A stretch of 64,000 nt of DNA from Styela clava (taxonomy: Eukaryota > Chordata > Ascidiacea > Stolidobranchia > Styelidae): positions 13,359,135 through 13,423,134 of the forward strand of contig NC_135255.1 in NCBI RefSeq assembly GCF_964204865.1, given 5' to 3'. The position numbers and the translations under genes were made by a program. Positions 47,771-58,488 of this stretch are shown piece after piece. Position 1 is the stretch's first letter, and every line of letters starts with the position of its first letter. The notes beneath the pieces are model-generated. The model searched no databases and had not been told where the DNA came from. It was given only the letters and a program-made list of their open reading frames with translations.

Positions 47771-49240
47771 ACCGGTTTCATGTCATATTACCATTTTCAA
47801 TGAGTTGCATTTACTTTTAAAAATCAGTTGAATAAAAGAAATCAGCCGGTTCCGCGTTCATTATTTTGTTTCAGTTAATATTGTATTATCTACCACTAGA
47901 GATTCTTGTATCGATACCCAACACCACTAAAATTTATGAGAATGTGATAGATACTTAGTTTATACGCGTAGAACGGGGACGCTACATTTTGTGAACTGGT
48001 GAAACTGTCGTCGATTGTGTCGTGCAGTCCTATTCCCTAACTAAAGTGGAGCCCCAGTTTGAAAAGCCCCTTTCTAGACATTGACAGGGAGAAAAAAAAA
48101 AGGGATATGGATAAATATCAAAACCTTATATCGACATAAAAACTATTCTTTGACGGCCTTGCATTTCTAAATCTGGACAAAATGTAAGGAGATCCAAGTT
48201 TGATAACAAAATGCAGACAAGGTTACTCAAATGTATTTATTAAAAAAAGTAATAATATGCCATCAAAAGCATTTTTGCTTGCAGTGAGTGTCCAAGTGAA
48301 AAATGGAATACAGAAACGGGGAAAAGCAGTGAAGGAAACATAAATACAAAGACTGAAAAAATAAAACTGCCGAAGATAAAAAAATCTTGGATCTTCTAAA
48401 CTTCCAAATTTGCAGAAAATGGAATATTCTAGACAAGGATCTTCTCACGAACTCGACAATAATTGAGCATCATTCACAGGAACAAATCGTATGCACAAAA
48501 CTTTGGTTCAGGTCGGAAGGAATCATCCAGTTTCTTGACAATATTCTGGTGCAGAATTGATCTTCACAAACACTTTCCACCAATTCGTTAAGGTTACACT
48601 TAAACTAAGCAAGTTTGAGCATCATTCACAGGAACAAATCGTATGCACAAAACTTTGGTTCAGGTCGGAAGGAATCATCCAGTTTCTTGACAATATTCTG
48701 GTGCAGAATTGATCTTCACAAACACTTTCCACCAATTCGTTAAGGTTACACTTAAACTAAGCAAGTAGTCCTACAATACACCAAGTACTGCATAAAACAA
48801 AACAATATTAATTGGCATCTGCGAAGCCCATGAGGGAGCCGAGATGCGAAAATAACAGTTCATGTTTGTTGTAGAATGGAACCTACTGCAGTATTAAACA
48901 GTACTTACTGCAAGTTGAGGAGGCCGAGTACTGCAGAATATATGAATCGAAGATATAGCTGAAAAAAAATAAGTGGCAAAGATGTGTAGAAAAGATTAAT
49001 GTTATGTTATGAAAGTTTTTTTTATATTCTACTCTATCGAAATGAAAGAAAAGTTTGATTAGGACAAATACAGGCAACCACCCTGCTGTATTCTAAGGGC
49101 GCTCACTTCCGAATACCCTACATTTCTATTCTATTCTGATGCAAAATATACTGAATATACAAAAATGTAAAATATTGAGATGCTTAATATAGTAACAAAG
49201 ATAACCAACCACTCTCACCTTTTTATTGCAAGAAATTAAC
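47771..49240 (-). other. Z-C 3' flank, no gene recognised
   Basis: Paralogous to 18216-19548. It differs mainly by the 152-bp tandem duplication described separately. Confidence 0.5.
48463..48766 (+). repeat. Tandem duplication, two units of 152 bp
   Basis: 48463-48614 and 48615-48766 look essentially identical. Z-B has one unit (about 18923-19075). This is a recent event specific to the Z-C block. Confidence 0.85.
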
Positions 49241-52200
49241 TTAAGGAGTTTTGGGCAGAAGACATCCTGCATCCATCTGTAACCATGATGAACATCGAAT
49301 CTTTTCCGGAATAAAATCTTCAGGTTTCGCATATGTTTTCAGAGTGGTGAGATACTGCAGTAACAGAGAAAACGTATATTAAAACAAATAAATCGTAACA
49401 ACATTGTGTAAAATGGAAAGGAAAATAGAAAGAAGATTAACGAATCAAACAATCCACAATGTCAGTTCTTCTTGCGGTTTCAATACAAGACATGTTGAGT
49501 AATTTCCGAAGCAATCAAAACACCTCCAACAGGCAATGCAAAGAGTGATTTCAAATATCTGAAGTTACTATAATCTTTATCTGCCTCTCTTAACACAATA
49601 CTCTATCCTGTTGTTACTAAACTGTTCTGATGAAGAGACTAAATACAAGTCGATATGAATATTTAACCTGAAGTTTTAGATTGGATGTTTCCTAAATATG
49701 CATGTTAATATTCGATAATAGGAAGAAAAAAATCCAGGAGCCCTAAGTCTGCTGAAACTATACTGAAAACAAATGAATATGAGTTTCTTATTACTTTATA
49801 ATAGGACATTCCTAAAATAGTGTGAGAAAGAATTTTGAAAGAAAATTTCTTTATTTTTCTTCAGAATGCAAAATAATAGGAATGTCCATTGAATTCAGAC
49901 ACGACGAAGCCCGGGTTTCAGGGCTATAACATTCAGAAAACGCAATTTACTTCATTAAAATATTGTGAACAAATTGTACAAATTCAAAAACTTGAAGATT
50001 CCAGACTTCAAAGTCAAAAATAAAAGAATGACGAAATTCAAGCAAAGGAATAAATTAACAGTTTAAATGATTTGGTTTCTGCAGACGAACTACTTAACTT
50101 TTATGCTTTTGTGTCGGTGAATCCATATTCACTTAATGCAAGAATGCTGTAGAAGAGTGGAGATAACTATCCTAGTGATTCAAAAGTCTTGATACACACT
50201 AACACAAATATATTTCTATAACGTTTCGTCTGACATTGAACTTGAAACAATGATGACAGGCTTTCAAATCAAACTGAAATGCTAGTCTTTCAACCAGCAA
50301 GATTATTAAAACTTGTGGTTTATCGCTATCAAAACAAAGCAGTTTTACAATCCAACATCCTGACTCTTGATTCATTGAAATAAAAAATTGCATCTGATTT
50401 CAGTACTAGTTTAAGAGAATAAACATTTAACTGTGGCAAATACAAGACACATTCAAAAATCTCATTCTATTAAAGCTGGAAATTTTCTACCTGCATCTTA
50501 AGGACATCTGAAATTAAAACTCCCATAATGGCTAGTTAATCTGAAAGTATGAAAATATGACCCACAAAAAACTTTAAAATGAATGCAATCAAAATAAATC
50601 GATTTTACGTACATTTGCAAGGCCACATGGTCCCAATTTTTGTATGAAATTATCACTTTACAAATATAACAACTTTCTAATTGCACTCACCTGTTGCCCA
50701 GGAAACAAAGTTTAAAACATTTTACCAGATAAGAAAAATTTATATTTACATCAGTCCACAGCTCACGAGAATACGGTACTACATCCACAGACCGCCGGGA
50801 CAGATGTATTGCCTAAAATAGGGATTATTTTCAATAAACATAATTGTCACTTTGTCAATTTCACAAAATCAAAACTTGATACCCGTACCTTTGATATTCT
50901 TCCACGAGAGAAAAGTGACGAGACCGATCTAGTGAATTTTGTGAAAAAAAAAATATAGAAATTATTAAGTTCCCTCGTGAAACTTTTATAAATCAATTAA
51001 AGAAGGGATTTAAACATTTAACATCTATTTACTTAGCTTTACATACAACTCGTAAGAAAAGATGTTGATTAACATAAAACTTGAATAGAAAATAAATCAA
51101 ATATTAATCAAAAGATTATTCAAGATTTACTACATTTTCCATATCATCATGTTTTGACACAATGTAGTTGAAGTTATCCTCCATAATATGGAAACGATTG
51201 TTGAGTCATCTCCAAAACTGAGAAAATGTCGGCAAGCCCTGGAATATTAAAAAAAAATTCCATAAAATTTGGAATATCTGAGTTAATGTTCCCGAAACCT
51301 TGATCTAAAATGCTGATGAAAGTACAGTCAACATTAAAAACCAAACAAATATTATTTTTCCATTACAAGATAATTCACAAAGACTGTGTATATCAAATAC
51401 TAATTCTAAATGCCTATGAAGAACGCTAAAGCTAAAATATTTCTACAATAACATTTCCAAATTTGGTATACCCTAATGGTCCCTTGTTTCATTGAAAGAT
51501 TGTTGTTAAAGAAACCCATTTACTTAGAATATAAATTCAAAAATTCACCAAATCATATACAGATATTTATAAACTTATTTAAATAGTCGTTGCACACTAG
51601 TTGGCGCTCCTGAAGTATGTGAACCAAATTGGCAGACACCGGAACGTAGTACGTGTAGGCTACTAGGTTAGGGTTAGGCCATATTTTTATGCCAATTTTT
51701 CTTATCTTAGTTCTACTACGAGTTCAGGGACTAGGCAAGTGACTCCTATACTATGTACCTAAAATTATGGCTTAGCCCTAACCTGGTACACATACTACGC
51801 TCAAGTGTTTGCCATTTTGGTTCACATACTACAGGAGTACCTACTAGTTTACCTTCCAACAAATCACCATTTATCCACTTACCTCAATAACAGTGGAACA
51901 TTATACGGCATCAGATGAGTAAGAAAATTATAAGCAGTTGATATGTGTTGCCTTGTATGAAAGCATGATAAGTAGATAGACGCAACCTGAAGTTTATAAA
52001 ATAGTAAAATCAATATCATCATGTAAATACTGTCGTTATCAAAAATCGTTCGGTCTACGCATTATTATATTTTATATTCAAAATATTTAGTATCCTAAAT
52101 GAGTTTATTATCATTAAGCAAAAAAGCAAAATCACAAAAATCTTTATTATTCCGAGAATTAGACATAAACATCTATGAAAAATAAAAAGATATCAATTTT

Positions 52201-54506
52201 AATAGGCAACTGTACACTTACTATTATTATGTATCATGTTAGAATCTGGTAACCTAGAGTACATCATCGCCAATAAGTTCACATTATATTTCTACCTGAT
52301 TATGAAATGTGTAGTCAGAAAATCTGGCATCAGAGCTGAGCAATTCATCAATGGCTAAATCTGGAGAACAAGTTGTTATGCATCGACGAATAACTGCAGT
52401 AAAATTCTTTAGCCATATTTGACGCATTTTCACAGTTATTGTTGTTGATTCGACTAGTTTTGAAGCAAGATCCTGACGATATAGAAGATATCTGTAAAGA
52501 AAATTTGATATAATAAAAACGGACTCGGGATATTTTTTTTTCCAAATGGGAGACGATTTATGTAGTAGTAGTACTTACATATTTATCCTGGAGGAGAGAA
52601 AAGAATAGGAATGGGACGCTTAGCACAACGCGCCACTGGATATCATCAACATGTCACTTAGACCATTTTTAATTTAGATTCTCAGGCATGGTTGGAAACA
52701 TTATCTAGCAATTGATTAGTTTTTTTGTTGTGTTTCCGAAACTTGGGTACAAATTAAACAACTGAATGATTATTTTGCCTTCCTAAAAGTTTTAATCAGT
52801 TACAAAGATCAAAAATGAGTCCTGAGAAGAGAAACTAAAATTAGCTATTAATACTTTTGCATTTTACAATGATGGTATCAAGAAGTATCCAAATAATTAT
52901 TTCGAGGAAAATGAATTATTTGAATATACTTTTTTTTTTATTATTAAAAAAATTTGCGAATCTGATTATAAAGTTCCACCTTAGCCATATTTGTCTTCTA
53001 TCATTTTCATCACCCACATCCACAATTGCCTTTTCATAATAATCCAGTATAACGTTGACAGATTCGCTGGATAAATCGAGAATTACACTGAAAAGAACAT
53101 GATACACCATAAAGCATTGTTCAAAAATGAATAGAATCCAAATAAGAATTCTATTACGATTTCCGTAATCACAAACATTGATTGAGTGGCACATCAGGAT
53201 ATTTCTGGATCTACAGGGTGTCCATAAAGTCCCTTTATGATTTCAATTTTGTTACAAAGTCAGTTCTAAATTATTTGTTAGATTGTTTGTCTGTCAGACA
53301 CTTTCGTATGTTATGCAATATCTCACGAAAGCAAGGTAGAATCTACTCCAAATACTCCAAAACCGCAGATCGATAAGTCGATGGTCTCCGATCGCTAGCT
53401 AGTTTAATACATCTGTAAGGGCCGAAACAATTTATGACATCGATAAATACCATTTGCAATATTAAAAAAATTAAGACACCATATATATCTTAACACTCAT
53501 AATTTCAACAGCCTTGATCTATTTCACTTACATGTAAATCATCCATAAATATGCTTTGTTCTTCCCAACAATTTTCCAACTAATTTCCGGTAAAAGAGAA
53601 AGATGTTTGTCAGTCAATGAATCCGATAATCTCAATAAATAGTGAAATAATTTCTTCAATTCTGATAAATTAATCACATCTATATCTGAAAAAGAAACTA
53701 AAATGAAACAACAATTGAAGAACTAATTTTATGATTCGAATCAGGGTTACGCAACCTTTAATACAGAAGGGGTCAGATCCAAACAACCGCGAGACGCACC
53801 TTCATTTACCATAGAAGTTTAGGTTAGCAAGCCCATGACATGTGTTGTTCGCTTCACACAAGCTTGGGCTTGTAGCACCATAATCTATAGGAATAGATGA
53901 TAAGTTGCAATGCAAAGCAATTGGAATTACAAGCACATATCATATTAAACTAAATTGAACACTCGTTCCACGTGCCACACATTTCAAAATTGGCACTTCC
54001 CCGCTCGAGCACACAACTTTTCCTCGTAACTAGTATGTAAGAGTATAACTAATAGGGTGAGTAGTTGAGTGTAATCCTCACATCTGTAATTGCAGTCTAA
54101 TTCTTTAAAGAAATATTATGCTTAGGATCTAGTTGATGATAACCATTTCCTTTCATATTTTGCCCAAAATTTTATTCATGAATCAGTCTGCTTCGCTTCC
54201 AAGTGAGTGAGAATGCACAACGTATAATATAGCTTCAAACTGCTTTTACTTTTAGTTTAATCAATATCATTTAACATTATGTTTATTACCGTAATTAATT
54301 AATATAACAATTATATTGCAAACGGTACATCTTAATTTGATACAAACTACAAAACTTTTACCTATTTTCAAATAAGCTGAAGCACAAGTTTCAAAATACA
54401 GAAGTGCAGCATCAATGTCCGATGATTCTTGATTTAATTGAAACAAAGCTGCTTCATAACATAGCTTTGCATCAGATGGATTTTCAGTCACAGCTTCTTC
54501 AAACAC
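49241..54506 (-). CDS. Gene Z copy C: HAT/TPR-repeat protein, longest copy
   Basis: Minus-strand exons are 54362-54506, 53532-53685, 52980-53087, 52296-52491, 51883-51986, 51134-51238, 50889-50928 and 50750-50812, plus the probable 50662-50690. Phases agree through the first eight, with lengths 145, 154, 108, 196, 104, 105, 40 and 63 bp, identical to Z-A. A terminal exon at 49241-49354 has AATAAA close to its stop, but the exons between 50662 and 49354 are not resolved. The protein has repeated helical pairs with QIWL and ELW signatures of HAT repeats, suggesting an RNA-processing scaffold (ZFC3H1- or NRDE2-like at most). The frame before 54506 does not continue in Z-A, so real 5' exons are missing. 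This copy is probably a passenger fragment; transcription is unknown. Confidence 0.5.
53215..53486. mobile_element. Deleted copy of the Z-intron MITE
   Basis: Same AGGGTGTCC end as 6645-7106, with the right end changed to GACACCAT and about 190 bp lost inside. The flank before it has about 55 bp that are missing in Z-A. Confidence 0.5.
53720..54260. other. Insert in the first Z-C intron, transposon-like
   Basis: This sequence is absent from the same intron of Z-A. It begins near CAGGGTTACGCAACCTTTAA, a hAT-style end, and has no ORF of note. The right terminus was not found. Confidence 0.35.
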
Positions 54507-55017
54507 CTTTGAAAAAGTAATATTAAATAGATTACAATTCTTTTTGCCTGTTTGTTTATCCATGACTGTTATAATATCCCATTAAAAACATTCATCAATA
54601 AATATGTATTCACAAATAAATAATATTACAATGCAAACCTTAAGGATTATTTTGTCAAGATTAGAATATTCAACTTGAAAACTTTCATGTAGCCTAGTCA
54701 AAATCATATTACATTACTATTACATATCTAATATATTAAATTTCCTGATTTGAAAACTACCACTAGAAAAATTTTTCTTTTCTTTTACTTTTCGAAAAAA
54801 AAAAAAATTTTGATAATTCAGTCGGTGCCTTGTTTTGATGGTTCAGTTGTAGTTACAAAAAAACATGATAAATAACTACTTTCAAGTCGAAAAATATTAT
54901 TCAAACACACCGACGATTGTTTTTGATCCTTCATTATTTCCTCGCACGAAAAGGTCAAAACTTCTATTCACAAGTCACAACAATACCAAAAGTGCAGAAA
55001 TTTTCATAGCAAAATAG

Positions 55018-55049
55018 CATGGGAAACAAGTTTTTTGTAATTTCCCATG
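55018..55049. promoter_or_regulatory. Paired CSL/Su(H)-like inverted sites upstream of L5
   Basis: CATGGGAA and TTCCCATG, 16 bases apart, about 350 bp before the L5 start codon. The alpha-type gene therefore shares the element with the beta types. Confidence 0.45.
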
Positions 55050-55186
55050 ACAACCCAAAACATTCCACAACAATTTTCATACACTTTCCCAAGATAATTC
55101 AAAACACTCAACAAAAATAGCATTTTTAGTCGTTTGAATTTAGTGGTTGAAAACAAAACAGAATCTAAAAAAGAATGCATCATCCC

Positions 55187-55198
55187 AATATAAATACT
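55187..55198 (+). promoter_or_regulatory. TATA-like element of L5
   Basis: AATATAAATACT, about 205 bp before the start codon, at nearly the same distance as in L1. Confidence 0.35.
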
Positions 55199-55402
55199 TG
55201 CTACAGTACGTTGCTTAATGTAGTAGGTTATGAAGCATAGATGTATTTGCCTCTATTTATAAATTACAGATTGTAAGATGTAAGTGGAATTGCAAGTGGA
55301 TTAATCAAAGCCATATACGTATGCATTCAATTCACTATAAACTAGCTGTATTGACTGCATTTGAGTTATAATGCTAATGTTAGCTTCAAACAGGCATTAA
55401 AT

Positions 55403-57167
55403 ATGAGTAAGGGTATACTATATTGTATGTTTTTGAGCATTCAATTGCTCGTCAATCAAGTATATTGCAATCAAAGAATTTGCATGCAAATTGAAAATGT
55501 CAATGCAGAAGAAACGTACCCAATTCCACCACAACGAAGCTCACAGGGTGTTCCAGGCAAACATGGACCACCTGGTGAAATTGGCCCGAAAGGGCCACAG
55601 GGGCCAAGAGGCCCAAAGAGAATTGTTGATTATGAAAGAATGAATGCAGCAATAGAATCAGGTAATTTAAATTATTATTTATTTGCTATTGCCCGTAAGC
55701 ATCAGTGGGGCTTGTACAAAGCCTTGTTTCGAGTGGAAGATCATGCAAAAATTACAGATTTCCCTTTATAAGAATATATTGAAGTTTACTTTTTATTGTA
55801 AATATATATATATGCTCTACATCTTTTCATTTGATGATATGAAGACTTTCCGTATGAATGGACTTGGTATATACAAACTTAATAATGTGGTTTTGGCAGA
55901 ACATCCAAGTATGTTGTGTTGCAAACTTTATTCACTCATTGATTGAAAAATTCAAAAAAATAGTGTATCACTAATTTCAATGTTTTTAAAAAATTTAGTT
56001 TGTTTGATTTGTACTATTAGTTCAGCGACCCATTTATATATAACTTATTTCAGCGATAAATGATCTGCGGACAGAAACGGAAGAAAAGATGAATAAAACC
56101 ATGAATGATCTTCAGCAGAGGATAGGTAGCTAATAGTTACTAAACTATCAATTATGTAAAACTGTTTTGTTAACATTACATGATGAATTTTTTGACGAAG
56201 AGTTTTGAAATATAAAATTAAAAGCCAACTAGAAATATAAAAGTTGTTTGGCAAACATGATTTAGAATCTAGAATTCCCAATAAACAGAACTAAATATAA
56301 TTTTCTTTTTCTAAATAAATAGTCAACTGCGAAGTCTTTTACAAGAATACTTGTTATCGGATGGAACTTCGCGAAACCAAAATGAATTTTGACCAAGCAA
56401 CGCAAACATGTAGAGATATTGGTATGAATATTGGATACATTGAAGATGAAACACATTACCAAAAAATAGCAGAGTTAGTCAGATCAAAATCAACATTATC
56501 TAGAACAGGATACTGGACAGGACTATTGTACATAAAGTCAGTGAGTACTAGTATTTTAAATTTGATTTATAATGAATATGGTGAACTACCAATTCTTTAT
56601 CATATATATCTAATTAAATTATCATTGATTTATCTCAGCATAGGCTCGGCGGTGTAGAGCATAGTGCTAAGCATTAGGAATATGCTTGCCACAGCACCTC
56701 TGATTACACTGCGTGGGTTCGCAGGCCCTATCCCTTTGGGGATAACAATGCACGAGATCATTGCTGGACTCCTCGCTTCCTAGGGTGGTTCACATAAATG
56801 CTGGTCAATTTCGGCTTCTTTCACCATCAAGTTCATTCATCACAAAACAACTAACCCCATACCCGACACGGGACTACTAACCAGACGAGAGGTTGTGGTC
56901 CCCCATATGGTTATTAAGCAACCTTATCATCTCCCCCTTGATACATATGTTTAACTCCTATCTTATTTATTTCAGCAACTTGTGACACTTTCTGGAAATC
57001 CCTTATCGTTCATTAAATGGCATCCAAGTAAACCCAACAGTGGTGAGCAATATAAAAATGTGTACATTTGGGTAATGAAAGATACAGGAAATGTATACCA
57101 GGGCATGGATACCTACATTCCAACATTCAAACAAGCTGGAGTGTTATGTCAAATCATGAATACTTAA
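55403..57167 (+). CDS. Lectin L5: secreted collectin-like protein, alpha type, 246 aa, intact
   Basis: Exons 55403-55661, 56054-56125, 56323-56540 and 56976-57167 have consistent phases and no stop. The architecture is as in L3: signal peptide, N-terminal cysteines, GXY stalk, short charged neck, lectin-like domain. It differs by KHG in the stalk, by loss of the last stalk glycine (GPKRIVD), by Arg-Ile at the neck end, by LSRTGYW before WTGL and by SKPNSGE at the usual EPN site. The inner disulphide and WND are also missing. Exon 1 stays open through its donor for 36 more codons into intron 1, as in L2, so a short intron-retention product is conceivable. It is followed in tandem by L6. Confidence 0.85.
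56650..56960 (+). repeat. tRNA-derived SINE in L5 intron 3
   Basis: Very close to the L2 copy, with a shared divergent B-box region (GGGTTCGCAGGCCC). Confidence 0.75.
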
Positions 57168-57749
57168 GATCATATTAGCAAGCATTGTCAACCGAGTTCT
57201 TTTCGTTAAGTTCTCTGATCACACAATATTACAATGCTAGTTATATTGTCAAATTACATACAGCATATGGAGCACCTGATTACAGAATTCTATTTTATTA
57301 TTCTTTTATGATTCGATTATTATCGTGCTTGTTATCAATTACGTTACCTGCGATGTGACTATGGTCAAAATTAATATTGAATTGTGTTTTTTGTTGGTAT
57401 TGGTGACAAATATATAAATAAAAAAAAAGGATATTATTGTCGGCATATATAAAAGATAGAGATGGGAGAAGCATATTTGATTACTAAAGCAGTTGTTTTG
57501 TGGAAAACAGCAAATTTCAATTACATATCAGTCAAACAGACGATTATTCTTAAAAACATTAATTATTCAGGAGGAAATTCGATCTGAGCAACTTCATGGA
57601 TACTCTGAAATAAAGGAAATTCGAGATGCAAAATACTATTTCGAACTTACAAATGACTGTTTTCGGTATTTCATCATTTTTTAACACGAAAATGTCAAGT
57701 GTTTTATTGAAAACAACACCAAAAGTGCGGAAATGTCATAGCAAAATAA

Positions 57750-57781
57750 TATGGGAAACAAGTTTTATGCAATTTCCCATG
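57750..57781. promoter_or_regulatory. Paired CSL/Su(H)-like inverted sites upstream of L6
   Basis: TATGGGAA and TTCCCATG, 16 bases apart, the same as upstream of L3; about 710 bp before the L6 start codon. Confidence 0.45.
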
Positions 57782-58119
57782 GTAACCCAATATATCCAAT
57801 ATATTCATGGCAAAATATTATCACCTTACACATTGGAGTTTACTGCTTGAAAAAACACAACACTTGAAAGCTAACTACCGTGTCAATTCAACATAAATAC
57901 TTCCAGTATTCAAAATTTACGAGCTAAACCAAAGAATACTCTTGTTGCAGTAGGTTGGCGAGCATAGATGTATTTGTCTTACGGTAACTTTATAATTAAC
58001 AATTAGTAAGATAAGTTTCATTTAATTGGAATTTATAGAAATCAAATCTCATTTATCGATTATGATTTGAACAGTTAAAAACAATCTCATTTATCGATTA
58101 TGTTTTGAACTGTAAAAAC

Positions 58120-58340
58120 ATACTCGACATTGTAGCATTAATAACCTTCTCGGGCTTTCATCCACAATGTTGGATACAAATGTATGAGTGTCGGGTAAGC
58201 CATATAATGATGGTTAGTTACGGCTTCCTCCTCCTTTTTTTTTTTTTAGTTACGGCTTCCTCCTCCCTTAAATTTATGCATCTGAAACTAAGTTGTTCCT
58301 CTATCCATTCCCATGACCAACATATATACAAATCCTAACC
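58120..58340 (+). repeat. SINE 3' remnant upstream of L6
   Basis: Orthologous to 29335-29530, with a short internal duplication of TTACGGCTTCCTCCTCC around a T run at 58235-58248. Confidence 0.6.
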
Positions 58341-58488
58341 TAAGTAAAAACCGTAAGTAAGTAATTGGAAAAGTACAAACGCTACAAGTGCGATAATCTA
58401 TGGCAGAAATGTATGTAATCAATTTATTCTAAGCCAGCTGTGTAGACTGCATTTCAATTCTAATGCTAGCTTTAAACAGGCGTTAAAT

